NCBI RefSeq assembly: GCF_029855125.1
Contig: NZ_CP123229.1
Location: forward strand, 3,764,501 to 3,828,500
DNA: 64,000 nt
From: Methylocapsa sp. D3K7
GTDB lineage: Bacteria; Pseudomonadota; Alphaproteobacteria; Rhizobiales; Beijerinckiaceae
Reading direction: 5' to 3'
A program made the translations under genes and the position numbers. A model generated the notes under the pieces. That model had not been told where the DNA came from. It searched no databases and saw only the letters and a program-made list of their open reading frames with translations. This document shows, one piece after another, positions 36,258-44,880 of the stretch; within the stretch, counting starts at the first letter, position 1; each line of letters begins with the position of its first letter.

Positions 36258-36451
36258 AGCTTCTCCTCATGGAAATCCGCGGAACTTTATCCAACATAGC
36301 CGCTGTTCAGCGGTCAATCGCTACCAGCCATAAAAATTCAACTTTACGAGGGCAAAGCCTTCTCGCGTTCACCGAATGCGCAAAATTCGCTTTACGGAGA
36401 CCGGTTTGACCCTATCCTGGTGTCCTTCGTGCAAAAAGGGATGGATCAAAT

Positions 36452-37879
36452 TTGAATACGGCCTCCCAAAGAGCGGCTTTTCCCGGCGTGATCGCGGGGT
36501 TTGAGGCCATCGTCGGCAAAAACCACGTCGTCGCCGATCCCGCCGGGATGGAGGGGTTTTTGCACGAGCCGCGCGCGCTCTTTCATGGCAAGGCGCTTTG
36601 TGTCGTGCAGCCAGGCTCGGTGCAAGACGTCGCGGCGGTGCTGGCGCTTTGTCATGAGACGGCGACGCCGGTTGTGCCGCAGGGCGGCAACACCGGGCTC
36701 GTCGGCGGGCAAAATCCCAGCCCCGATGGCGGCGCCATCGTCCTTTCGCTCACCCGGCTGCGAGCGCTGCGCGAGATCGATCCCGCCTCGAACACGATGA
36801 CGGTGGAAGCTGGCATGGTTCTGACCGATGTGCAGGCGGAAGCGAGCCGCGCCAACCGGCTGTTTCCGCTGTCGCTCGGGTCGGAGGGATCTTGCACCAT
36901 CGGCGGCAATCTCGCGACCAACGCCGGCGGCACCAATGTGATCGCTTATGGCAATGCGCGCGATCTCCTGCTCGGACTCGAGGTTGTGCTTGCCGATGGC
37001 CGGATTCTCTCGGATTTGTCGAAGCTCAAAAAAAACAACACCGGCTACGATCTCAAAAATCTTTTCATCGGTTCGGAAGGGACTCTTGGAGTCATCACGG
37101 CCGCTGTTTTGAAACTTTTTCCAAAACCTCAATCAGTCGAGACGGCCTTTGTGGGTCTCGCTTCACCGCGTGCGGCTCTTGATTTGCTTGGCCTGGCGCG
37201 TGACATGGCGGGAGGCGAGATCACCAGTTTCGAGCTTATCCCGCGCCTCGGCCTAGATTTCGTTCTGGGGCATTTTGACACGCGCGATGTGCTCGCCAAA
37301 AAATTTCCTTGGTATGTGCTGCTCGAATTGAGTTCGCAGAGCCGGGAAGGGCTTGACGCCCGCTTGCTCGCGCTGCTTGAGGCGGGCAGCGCGAGGCACA
37401 TCATCGAGGATGCGGCGATCGCCGCCTCGCTCGAACAACGCCAAAATTTCTGGAAGCTGCGCGAGTTCTTGCCAGAGGCCCAAACTCTCGAGGGCGGTTC
37501 GATCAAGCACGACGTCAGCGTCCCAATTGCCGACATTCCCATTTTTCTCGAAGAGGTTTTTCGCGCTGTGAGCTACGCCGTGCCGGGCGCCCGGCTGGTG
37601 CCGTTTGGCCATGTGGGGGACGGAAATATTCATTGCAACATCTCGCAACCCGTCGGCGCCGATAGGCAAGCATTTTTGGCGCGCTGGGACGAGATCAACG
37701 CCATCGTTTATGAGATTGTCCTGGCGCATAAAGGCTCGATCTCGGCCGAACATGGAATCGGCCAATTGAAGCGTGATCTGCTGCCGAAGGTGAAGGATAA
37801 AGTCGCGATGGACGTCATGCGCGCAATCAAGCAAACGTTCGATCCGAAGGGCATCTTAAACCCCGGCAAAGTGCTTTAG
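36452..37879 (+). CDS. FAD-linked oxidoreductase (D-2-hydroxyacid dehydrogenase/GlcD type)
   Basis: Flavoprotein (475 aa) with an N-terminal FAD-binding domain (VVPQGGNTGLVGGQNPSPDG near residue 72, GGNLATNAGGTNV near 150) and a C-terminal FAD-oxidase C domain (VPFGHVGDGNIHCNIS near 385, AEHGIGQLKRDLL near 430). It likely oxidises D-2-hydroxyglutarate, D-lactate or glycolate. The start is TTG 36452, with AAGGG 11 bases before it; no in-frame ATG fits better, so this start is only moderately sure. A stretch of palindromic repeats follows the stop. Confidence 0.88.
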   Translation: MNTASQRAAFPGVIAGFEAIVGKNHVVADPAGMEGFLHEPRALFHGKALCVVQPGSVQDVAAVLALCHETATPVVPQGGNTGLVGGQNPSPDGGAIVLSLTRLRALREIDPASNTMTVEAGMVLTDVQAEASRANRLFPLSLGSEGSCTIGGNLATNAGGTNVIAYGNARDLLLGLEVVLADGRILSDLSKLKKNNTGYDLKNLFIGSEGTLGVITAAVLKLFPKPQSVETAFVGLASPRAALDLLGLARDMAGGEITSFELIPRLGLDFVLGHFDTRDVLAKKFPWYVLLELSSQSREGLDARLLALLEAGSARHIIEDAAIAASLEQRQNFWKLREFLPEAQTLEGGSIKHDVSVPIADIPIFLEEVFRAVSYAVPGARLVPFGHVGDGNIHCNISQPVGADRQAFLARWDEINAIVYEIVLAHKGSISAEHGIGQLKRDLLPKVKDKVAMDVMRAIKQTFDPKGILNPGKVL

Positions 37880-37902
37880 AATTTATTTCTAGGTGCTCCC
37901 CC

Positions 37903-37945
37903 CTTATCCTGAGGAGCTTGCGAAGCAAGCGTCTCGAAGGATGAG
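37903..37945. repeat. Palindromic intergenic repeat, ATCCTGAGGAGC type
   Basis: An imperfect palindrome of 43 bases with an inner stem GCTTGC-GAA-GCAAGC and outer arms CTTATCCT/AAGGATGAG. This type of element is widespread between genes in Rhizobiales genomes, from memory of its sequence. Confidence 0.6.
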
Positions 37946-38002
37946 AGAAGAGGTCCGAACCTTTATATCCATGGCGAGCGGCGCCTCCTGCGCGGGAAAA
38001 CT

Positions 38003-38138
38003 CATTCATCGCATAGCGGCCAAGAAAGCGTATCTGAACTTTGAACTCAAGGATCATGGACGGCCGGAGGCCGCGCGCCTTCGGCGCGTCCTTGACTTCA
38101 AAGTTCAGATACGCTCGGGTCGGCCGCGCGATGAATGG
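38003..38138. repeat. 136-bp inverted-repeat element
   Basis: Outer arms CATTCATCGC/GCGATGAATG, then GCGGCC/GGCCGC, then a 27-28 base arm beginning GCGTATCTGAACTTTGAA and its near-exact reverse complement ending at 38114. The centre is a GC-rich hairpin with a GCGCC-TTCG-GGCGC-like core. It fills the gap between the FAD oxidoreductase and the tautomerase and has no ORF. It looks like a structured mobile palindromic element. Confidence 0.75.
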
Positions 38139-38192
38139 AATAGCCTGGCCGGGCGGCCATTTTCTTCGTCGCGAACCTTGAAAGGAATCCTC

Positions 38193-38573
38193 ATGCCACT
38201 CACTCGTGTTTCCCTGCTGAAAGGCAAGCCGCAGGAATATCGCAAGGCAATCTTGGATGGTCTCTATCAGGCGATGCGCGAGTCGTTCGGCGTGCCGGAA
38301 GACGACCGTTTCATGCTCGTCGATGAATATGATAAAAGCAATTTTCTCTATGGCGAAAACTATCTTGGAATTGCACGCGATGATGATCTCGTGATCATTC
38401 AAATCACCGTCAACAACACGCGCGGACCCGAGCAAAAGAAAGCACTCTTCGCGCGCATCGCAGAGATTCTTTCCAGCAATCCCGGCATCCGGCCCGAAAA
38501 CATTCTGGTGAATCTGTTGGAAGTGCCAAAGGAAAACTGGTCGTTTGGCAACGGCATCGCGCAATATGCGTAA
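38193..38573 (+). CDS. Tautomerase family protein
   Basis: A 126-aa protein of the tautomerase superfamily. It begins MPLTRVSLLKG, and the Pro after the initiator Met is the catalytic base of this fold once Met is removed. FGVPEDDRFMLVDEYD and VIIQITVNNTRGPEQKKALFARI follow the tandem-repeat family with about 126 residues. AAAGGA lies seven bases before ATG 38193. The upstream 120 codons of open frame belong to the palindromic repeat, not to the gene. The substrate is unknown. Confidence 0.88.
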   Translation: MPLTRVSLLKGKPQEYRKAILDGLYQAMRESFGVPEDDRFMLVDEYDKSNFLYGENYLGIARDDDLVIIQITVNNTRGPEQKKALFARIAEILSSNPGIRPENILVNLLEVPKENWSFGNGIAQYA

Positions 38574-38744
38574 GGAGCATTCCTCAGCGTGCTGGTCTAA
38601 GTTCTGCAACAAAGTAGACCTCTCGACAATTGCGACCTAATGGGTCAAAAGCGGCGTCGTTCGACGTAGTTGTGGAAAACCAGCAAACTATCTAATGATT
38701 CGCTAAGCTAAAATAAAAGCAGGGCCGGAAACTATGGACACGCT

Positions 38745-39392
38745 GTGACTACCAGGACTGCCGAGGAGGCGAAAAGAAATTACATTGAAAAAATGGGTGA
38801 GGAGTTAGGGACGCAGTTTTATGCACTCTGGCTTGAAGTCGACTGGCTGCATGCGACCTGGGGGGAATACGTCCATTTGTTTAGCGAACCGAAGTCAGTG
38901 GAAATATTGAACCAAACAGCACCGGCCCTTTTTCGAATATTTCATGCTGCACTTTGGGAACAAACATTGCTTCGTATTGCGCGTCTAACAGACCCACCCA
39001 AAGCGATGAAAAACAGAAACCTGACAATCCAAAACCTGCCGGAACTCGTGGACCCCACAATCAAAGGGGCTGTGCAGGAGTTAGTCGATGCAGCTCTGAA
39101 TAAATGCAAGTTCTGCCGGGACTGGCGTAATCGCCAAATCGCTCACAGTGATCTTAACCTTCTTATGAATGGATCAGCCAAACCGCTAGAGGTAGCCAGT
39201 GGAATTCGGGTCCAGGACGCACTTGGCGCTATTGCAAGCGTGCTAAATGAACCGCACTTGCACTACATGGACAGCTGGCTTGTTTTTTCAGGTAATGTTG
39301 GCGGAGCGGGGAACGCGCTATCGCTTCTACGGCTCCTTCACGATGGGCTGAGAGCACGGGCGGGAAAGACTCTCGGGGAATACCCAGTTTAA
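38745..39392 (+). CDS. HEPN-like (AbiU2-type) protein
   Basis: An all-helical 215-aa protein. Its motif RDWRNRQIAHSDL near residue 127 has the Arg-X5-His pattern of HEPN RNases, and the first half (IFHAALWEQTLLRIARLTDPP) resembles AbiU2-like HEPN proteins. Such proteins are toxins or abortive-infection factors that cut RNA. Codon use is more AT-rich than the neighbours and it sits between repeats and the parS region, suggesting transfer. The start is GTG 38745, poorly supported by a ribosome site; Met at residue 17 is an alternative. No antitoxin partner is evident. Confidence 0.6.
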   Translation: MTTRTAEEAKRNYIEKMGEELGTQFYALWLEVDWLHATWGEYVHLFSEPKSVEILNQTAPALFRIFHAALWEQTLLRIARLTDPPKAMKNRNLTIQNLPELVDPTIKGAVQELVDAALNKCKFCRDWRNRQIAHSDLNLLMNGSAKPLEVASGIRVQDALGAIASVLNEPHLHYMDSWLVFSGNVGGAGNALSLLRLLHDGLRARAGKTLGEYPV

Positions 39393-39720
39393 AGATCTAT
39401 AGCGGCGTTGGAATCGCCGATGGACTGCGGTTTGTCGCAGCAGAGTAGCCGGTAAGGCACTTCGCGACGATGTTTCGCCACGGCTTACGTTCCGATCAGC
39501 GCAACATCGCCATAAGAGAAATTCCCCCAGATAAATCCTACCGCATTCCTTCGCTCGCCCCAAAGCCAAGCTTCGTACCGTGCTGCGCTTTAAGAGGTGC
39601 GCTTGCGAAGACCGTCAATCGTACCAAATCGTTTCACGTGAAACACTTTTGTCCGATTGGCCCTCAAAACCGGACATTACTGATGGGTGAACCATCAACA
39701 GGGAGCAAGACCGGACACGC
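39393..39720. other. Gene-free stretch holding the parS site
   Basis: No ORF with coding character and no clear terminator was found in these 328 bases between the HEPN-like gene and uvrD. The one clear element is the parS-like palindrome at 39630-39645. Confidence 0.6.
39630..39645. promoter_or_regulatory. parS centromere-like site
   Basis: The 14-base perfect palindrome GTTTCACGTGAAAC plus the flanking A match the bacterial parS consensus TGTTTCACGTGAAACA in 15 of 16 positions. ParB binds such sites for chromosome segregation. It lies in intergenic DNA and no second site was seen in the window. Confidence 0.75.
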
Positions 39721-42063
39721 TCAGCCCGCCCGGACAAAACTCTCCAGAACCATCTTGCGGCCAGCCTTGTCGAAATCAATGGTGAGCTTATTGCCGTCGA
39801 CGCTCGCCACCGTGCCGCCACCAAATTTCGTGTGAAACACCCGCGCGCCTTTCGCATAGGTTGAACCGGCGCTCGAACTTGCCACAAGCTCTCCCTCGAT
39901 CTGCAGTGGGCCGCGCCGCGCCCGGCTGTCTCGAAAACCGCTTCGCGTGTCCCGCTTCATCTCCTCGCCACGCCGTTGCGCGCGCTGCCAGCCGGGCGTC
40001 GTGTAGGACGAGCCATAGCTGTCCATGTTGGCGAAGCGCGATTGCGCATAGCCGCCATAGGCTGCACCCGTCGCCGCCTCGACGACCTCGACATGCGCCG
40101 CAGGCAGTTCATCCAAAAACCGTGAGGGAATCGTCGTCTGCCACAGGCCATGAATGCGCCGGTTGGTCGCGAAATAAATCTTTGCACGGCGCTTGGCCCG
40201 CGTTAGGCCGACATAGGCGAGGCGGCGCTCTTCCTCCAGCCCGGCGCGGCCCTGATCGTCGAGCGAACGCTGATGCGGGAACAGGCCTTCCTCAAAACCC
40301 GGCAGGAACACGGTCTCGAACTCAAGGCCCTTCGCCGCATGCAAGGTCATGATCGACACGCGTGCGCCGGAGTCGGTATTCGCGGCGTCCATTACCAGCG
40401 AGATATGTTCGAGGAAGCTGCCAAGATCAGGAAACTCCTCCATCGAGCGGACGAGCTCCTTCAGATTTTCAAGACGGCCTCCGGCATCGGCGGTCTTTTC
40501 CTTCCGCCACATGTCGGTGTAGCCGGACTCTTCCAAAATCATCTCGGCGAGTTCGCCCTGCGGCTTGTCGTCAATCAACTCAGACCAGCGAGAAAAATCT
40601 GCGAGGAGGCTGCGCAAGGTCTGCCGCTGCTTCGGCTTTAAGTCTTCGGTCTCGACCATGCTCCACGCCGCTTGCATCAAGGGTATACGCGCGCTCCGCG
40701 CATGATCATGGAGCAGCTGCAGGGTCGCATCGCCGAGGCCGCGTTTCGGCAGATTGTAGATGCGCTCAAACGCGAGATCATCGGCAGGCTGCGCGACACA
40801 ACGCAGATACGCCAGCGCATCGCGGATCTCGGCGCGCTCATAAAAGCGCGGGCCGCCGATCACCCGGTAGGGCAGGCCGAGCGTGATGAAGCGTTCCTCA
40901 AATTCGCGCATCTGGAACGAGGCGCGGACTAGGATCGCCACCTCATCCAGCGCGTGACCCTTGCGCTGCAATTGCTCGATCTCTTCGCCGATGACGCGGG
41001 CTTCTTCTTCCGAATCCCAAACGCCGGTGACGGTCGGCTTTTCGCCATCGGCACCATCGGTGAACAGCGTTTTTCCCAGCCGCCCTTCATTGTGCGCGAT
41101 AAGACCTGCCGCGACAGCGAGGATATGTCCGGTCGAGCGGTAATTGCGCTCGAGCCTAATGATTTTCGCGCCTGGAAAATCGCTCTCGAAGCGCAAAATA
41201 TTATCGACCTCGGCGCCCCGCCAGCCATAGATCGACTGGTCGTCATCGCCAACGCAACAGACATTGTGGCGCCCTTGCGCCAGCAGCCGCAGCCACAAAT
41301 ATTGCGCCGTGTTGGTGTCCTGGTATTCGTCCACGAGCATGTAGCGGAAGCGGTCTTGATAGAGTTTCAAGACCTCCGGATTTTCGCGCAGGAGCCGCAA
41401 GGTTTCGAGCAGAAGATCGCCGAAATCGGCGGCGTTGAGAATTTTCAAGCGCTCCTGATAGAGCTTATAGAGCGCCGCGCCTTTGCCATCGGCGAACGCC
41501 GCAGCCTCGCCCGCGGGCACATGTGCGACGTCGAGGCCGCGATTTTTCCAGGCATCGATCTGATGCGCGAGGGCGCGGGCAGGCCAGCGCTTGTCGTCGA
41601 CATTTTCGGCTTGCAGAACTTGTTTGAGCAGCCGAATCTGATCGTCCGTGTCGAGAATGGTGAAGCCGGGCTTCAGACCGACAAGCTCGGCATGGCGGCG
41701 CAAAATCTTTGTCGAAATCGCGTGGAACGTGCCGAGCCACGGCATGCCCTCGGCGACCGGCCCGGCGAGCACCGCGATTCGCTCCTTCATTTCCCGCGCC
41801 GCCTTATTGGTGAAGGTCACGGCAAGTATTTCATGCGCGCGGGCGCGGCCTTGCGCGATAATATGCGCAATGCGGGTGGTGAGAACGCGGGTTTTCCCGG
41901 TACCCGCGCCCGCCAGCACGAGCAGCGGCCCGTCGATCGCCTCGATGGCTTCCCGCTGCTTGGCGTTCAGCCCGTCGAAATAGCGGGAGCCGCCCGCCCG
42001 CGCGCGGGCAGCGATCCCCTGCACGGGAGGATCGAGGGCAGCGAGCGAAAGGACATCGGTCAA
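39721..42063 (-). CDS. uvrD: UvrD/PcrA/Rep-family DNA helicase
   Basis: Superfamily 1A 3'-5' DNA helicase (780 aa) for excision and replication repair. Walker A is AGAGTGKT at residues 51-58 after LNAKQREAIEA (Q-motif), the DEYQDTN box is near 245, GDDDQSIYGWRGA near 275, and VSIMTLHAAKGLEFETVFLPG near 570 is motif V. A C-terminal strand block (ARVFHTKFGGGTVASVDGNKL) is the UvrD/PcrA Tudor-like domain. The first codon is TTG 42063 with AGGAG ten bases before it. This is the largest repair gene in the window. Confidence 0.93.
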   Translation of the reverse strand: MTDVLSLAALDPPVQGIAARARAGGSRYFDGLNAKQREAIEAIDGPLLVLAGAGTGKTRVLTTRIAHIIAQGRARAHEILAVTFTNKAAREMKERIAVLAGPVAEGMPWLGTFHAISTKILRRHAELVGLKPGFTILDTDDQIRLLKQVLQAENVDDKRWPARALAHQIDAWKNRGLDVAHVPAGEAAAFADGKGAALYKLYQERLKILNAADFGDLLLETLRLLRENPEVLKLYQDRFRYMLVDEYQDTNTAQYLWLRLLAQGRHNVCCVGDDDQSIYGWRGAEVDNILRFESDFPGAKIIRLERNYRSTGHILAVAAGLIAHNEGRLGKTLFTDGADGEKPTVTGVWDSEEEARVIGEEIEQLQRKGHALDEVAILVRASFQMREFEERFITLGLPYRVIGGPRFYERAEIRDALAYLRCVAQPADDLAFERIYNLPKRGLGDATLQLLHDHARSARIPLMQAAWSMVETEDLKPKQRQTLRSLLADFSRWSELIDDKPQGELAEMILEESGYTDMWRKEKTADAGGRLENLKELVRSMEEFPDLGSFLEHISLVMDAANTDSGARVSIMTLHAAKGLEFETVFLPGFEEGLFPHQRSLDDQGRAGLEEERRLAYVGLTRAKRRAKIYFATNRRIHGLWQTTIPSRFLDELPAAHVEVVEAATGAAYGGYAQSRFANMDSYGSSYTTPGWQRAQRRGEEMKRDTRSGFRDSRARRGPLQIEGELVASSSAGSTYAKGARVFHTKFGGGTVASVDGNKLTIDFDKAGRKMVLESFVRAG

Positions 42064-42306
42064 GAAATTGCGGCTCCTAAGTGGGAATATGGGATGTTAG
42101 CACGCAAACGCGAATCAGCAGAGTGGCAGTATTATGCGCGAAATGGACTGCTTGAGCCTGTTTTTCCACTCTTTCCCCAGATGACACGTCCCGTCCTGTC
42201 TTAATCTGATGCTATTTGACAATCGTTTGGGGATTGAGGCAGCATCGAGCGTTCCCAACAACTTCGTGATTTTTCGAAATAGAATTCTTTTGAAGAGGAT
42301 ATTTTC

Positions 42307-42681
42307 GTGTCGTACTTTTCCATGACGTTACTTCTAACCGTCTGTTACATGGTTTTTGCCTTAAACAGCACAGCCTTGGCTCAGGACACTCCCGCGATCA
42401 ATTGCGGCAAAGCCGAGTCCCAGGTCGAGGATACGATCTGCCAGTCCCAAGAACTCATGGCGATGGATCGTGACATTGCCGCGCTTTACGACGAGGCGCG
42501 GGCGAACTCCGATCCCTCCGAGAAAGAGGACATCTTAAACGATCAGCGCGCTTTTCTGGCTCGCCGCGAAGCTTGCGTTGAGGAGCTGAACTCGGCCCAT
42601 CCCGGCGTCGGTCTCTACGAATGCATCAGAAACGTCATGCAGCGGCGCTCCAAGGCTTTGCGTCACTTGACCGAAGAGTGA
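42307..42681 (+). CDS. Exported LprI-like (DUF1311) protein
   Basis: A 124-aa secreted protein with a signal peptide to about residue 25 (FALNSTALAQ). The mature part has four Cys (NCGKAESQVEDTICQSQELMAMDRDI and REACVEELN...YECIRNVMQRR) in the lysozyme-inhibitor LprI pattern. The likely role is protection against lysozyme in the periplasm, from family knowledge only. The start is GTG 42307, with AGAGG nine to thirteen bases before it. It lies alone before the stress-gene patch. Confidence 0.8.
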   Translation: MSYFSMTLLLTVCYMVFALNSTALAQDTPAINCGKAESQVEDTICQSQELMAMDRDIAALYDEARANSDPSEKEDILNDQRAFLARREACVEELNSAHPGVGLYECIRNVMQRRSKALRHLTEE

Positions 42682-42782
42682 GGCTCCGCTCATTGGCCTA
42701 TTGACCCGTTTCGAGACCGGGCCACATGCGCAGTAGGTCTTTCGGCTCGGGCCGCAAGCGCTCGACGCCAGCCTTCCCCGTA

Positions 42783-43859
42783 TCACACAGTTTGGCGTTG
42801 CCGCGAGGTAGAAGACGTATGCGTGAGGGACACGTTCACGCCTCCAGAACCGCTGACAACTTCGACCGTTGCGTCGAGGTCCTGCGCGAGCGCCTTGACG
42901 AGGGTCGTCCCCAGGCCACCCCTCGTTGGAGTTGCGATGCCATCCGGCTTTCCGGCCCCATTGTCGGACACGACAAGCTTCCAGTCTAGCCCGTCGATCT
43001 GATAGCTGACGATGACCTGACCGTCCGGTCTGTCTTTGGGAAAGGCGTGTTTCAGAGCGTTGATCACCAGCTCGGTGACGATCAGGCCGAGGCTGACGGC
43101 CTTGGCTGACTGGGCAGTGCCTCCGTTAACGAGAACCTGCAGCGAGATCGGCCGGCTGTCACCGATCATCGAGGCCGCAAGGCTTTCACACAGCCGCGTC
43201 AAATAAGGACCAATCTCGATCTGATCGAAACTTTCGGCGGCGTGAAGATGCTGCTGCACGGCCGCCACCGCCATGACACGTTGATGCGCGTCATGAAGGT
43301 GCAAGCGCGTTTCCTCCGAGGTGACCGTGCGCGCCTTTATCATCAAGATGCTGGCGATAATCTGCAGACTATTGGCGACCCGGTGCTCCATCTCTTGGAG
43401 AAGCACGTCTTTCTGCCGGAGCAACTCCTCCGTCTGCCGCAACAGCTCTTCCTTCTCACGTTCGATGATCCGCCGCTCGGTCACATCCTCGAAAGCAAGA
43501 AGAAGGGTCGTGTGGGAGTGGTCTGCGTAGAACACCGCACGGGCATTCAGGAGCATGATCCGGCGGCCAATCCTTGGAAACTCATGCTCGACTTCGAACG
43601 CGTCCATAGAGGTGCGCTCCCGGATGATGTTCTCCAGAAGGGAGCGAAGAGCTGGGATATGCCACTGGCCGTCGCCAAGCGCATACAGTGGCCGGCCCAG
43701 CACGTCCTGGTGTTGGACCCGGAACGTCAAATAGAAGGAGCGGCTGACGGCGAGCACGCGCAGGTCGCCGTCAAGCACGAGCAGCGGTTCGCGCACCGTG
43801 TCAACGATGGCTTGCGCGAGCGCCCGCGCATCTTGAATGTCCTTGAAAGGCTCAATCAC
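42783..43859 (-). CDS. PAS sensor histidine kinase, HWE/HisKA_2 type
   Basis: Cytoplasmic kinase (358 aa). A PAS domain spans about residues 15-135 (AIVDTVREPLLVLDGDLRVL), a coiled-coil linker EREKEELLRQTEELLRQKDVLL follows, and the phospho-acceptor region is EMEHRVANSLQIIASIL near 157. The ATPase part has ELVINALKHAFP (N-box) near 260 and DNGAGKPDG. The HRV-x-NSL form is of the HisKA_2/HWE type used in general stress or light signalling. No response regulator is adjacent. Start is GTG 43859, with GGAG ten bases before it. Confidence 0.88.
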   Translation of the reverse strand: MIEPFKDIQDARALAQAIVDTVREPLLVLDGDLRVLAVSRSFYLTFRVQHQDVLGRPLYALGDGQWHIPALRSLLENIIRERTSMDAFEVEHEFPRIGRRIMLLNARAVFYADHSHTTLLLAFEDVTERRIIEREKEELLRQTEELLRQKDVLLQEMEHRVANSLQIIASILMIKARTVTSEETRLHLHDAHQRVMAVAAVQQHLHAAESFDQIEIGPYLTRLCESLAASMIGDSRPISLQVLVNGGTAQSAKAVSLGLIVTELVINALKHAFPKDRPDGQVIVSYQIDGLDWKLVVSDNGAGKPDGIATPTRGGLGTTLVKALAQDLDATVEVVSGSGGVNVSLTHTSSTSRQRQTV

Positions 43860-43948
43860 GCGAAGTTCGCTCCCGAACCCTTCATGTTCTATGACTTAAG
43901 ACATAAATCCGCAAATCACGCTGGTCTGCTCCTTTGTCAATGGCACGA

Positions 43949-44110
43949 TCAGCCGATGCGCAAGCCTCCAAGCAGCCAAACCACGACGGCAATGGTCAAT
44001 ACCAGGCCAAGAACGCCGCCGAGGCCCGCCCCGCCATACATGCTGTGACCATAGTAGCCACCACCTCCGAGCAGTAGAAACAGCACGAGGATAATCAAAA
44101 TTGTGCTCAT
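43949..44110 (-). CDS. Glycine-rich small membrane protein (DUF3309-like, 53 aa)
   Basis: Two hydrophobic segments flank a glycine-tyrosine stretch: MSTILIILVLFLLLGGGGYYGHSMYGG, then VLGLVLTIAVVVWLLGGLRIG. This fits small inner-membrane proteins of the DUF3309 sort. AAGGAAGG lies six bases before the ATG. The role is unknown; its place next to a kinase and CsbD suggests a stress-linked gene. It is missed by normal length filters. Confidence 0.75.
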   Translation of the reverse strand: MSTILIILVLFLLLGGGGYYGHSMYGGAGLGGVLGLVLTIAVVVWLLGGLRIG

Positions 44111-44304
44111 CTCACACCTTCCTTGGAATTTCAGTTTCTGGGAGTCAGTCGTTCATGAGCTAAACCCCTTCGCTTTTGGGAGCGTAGGAAGGAGCCGATG
44201 AACCGCCGTCATTCGTTGTCCAGGACATATTGCTCGCACTCTTGCCAACAGGTAGCGGCAACAGTGCGAACATGGGGTTCCGGGCAACGGGAACCCCGGA
44301 GCGG

Positions 44305-44478
44305 TTATTTGCCCTTGAGCGTGTCCTTGACACCGCCAACAGCGTTCTGGATTTTGCCTGCCGCTTGATCGGCCTTGCCTTCGGATTCCAACTTGGCATC
44401 GCCAAGTACCTTGCCGGCGACCTCCTTGATTTTGCCCTTGATTTCAGTCGCCGATCCTTCGATCCGATCTTTGTCCAT
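44305..44478 (-). CDS. CsbD family stress protein (57 aa)
   Basis: A small hydrophilic protein with the CsbD pattern: MDKDRIEGSATEIKGKIKEVAGKV, then GKADQAAGKIQNAVGGVKDTLKGK. CsbD proteins are induced in general stress in many bacteria, with unknown mechanism. GGAG lies eight bases before the ATG. A longer frame on the same strand (44160-44576) overlaps it but is of the shadow type. It may be controlled by the general stress sigma factor, but no -35/-10 element was confirmed. Confidence 0.88.
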   Translation of the reverse strand: MDKDRIEGSATEIKGKIKEVAGKVLGDAKLESEGKADQAAGKIQNAVGGVKDTLKGK

Positions 44479-44726
44479 GATTTGTGCTCCATAAAAGTAA
44501 AGCCGCCCGGCTGGGCGCGCTTACAATAGTTTTTCGATGGATTGGATTGTTTTCGCCAGTGAATGTGACTGGACACGGACGAAACTCGTGCCGTGTCTAA
44601 ATAGTTCCGTCGATGAGGCTGATGCCGCGCTTAGAGCCTCCGGAACGAAGGGTCTCGATAACAGCAGCACGATTGTTTGAGATGCCAGAGCGGGTTGAGG
44701 TCTCGCGCTGGAAGGAGATTTCTGCC

Positions 44727-44795
44727 ATGAGCAATTTTGAACAGACCGGCGGCGGATTGTCTGCTACGCGCGCTCACAATGGCAAATGTAATTGA
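44727..44795 (+). CDS. Possible 22-aa peptide
   Basis: A tiny ORF with AAGGAG nine bases before its ATG, reading MSNFEQTGGGLSATRAHNGK and two more residues. It overlaps the start of the next tiny ORF at 44779. No family is known; it may be a leader peptide for that ORF. Confidence 0.3.
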   Translation: MSNFEQTGGGLSATRAHNGKCN

Positions 44796-44880
44796 ATCCG
44801 TGTATTCCTTCATCGCGTCTATATTGCCTTCAATAATCGTTCTCGCAACAACGGCTCTGTTTGTTTTTCGCCGCCGCTGA
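44779..44880 (+). CDS. Possible 33-aa membrane peptide
   Basis: The sequence has one hydrophobic helix (FIASILPSIIVLATTALFVF) and ends in three Arg, the form of a small membrane peptide. It lacks its own ribosome site and would need coupling to the 22-aa ORF that overlaps its start by 17 bases. Confidence 0.3.
   Translation: MANVIESVYSFIASILPSIIVLATTALFVFRRR

Noticed and set aside
37880..38192. Extended reading of the tautomerase gene by 100 codons
   Set aside because: The upstream part lies on the palindromic repeat and reads nearly the same on both strands; the start with AAAGGA at 38193 is natural.
44160..44576. A 138-codon frame overlapping csbD
   Set aside because: The CsbD protein is in another frame with a clear family pattern and ribosome site.
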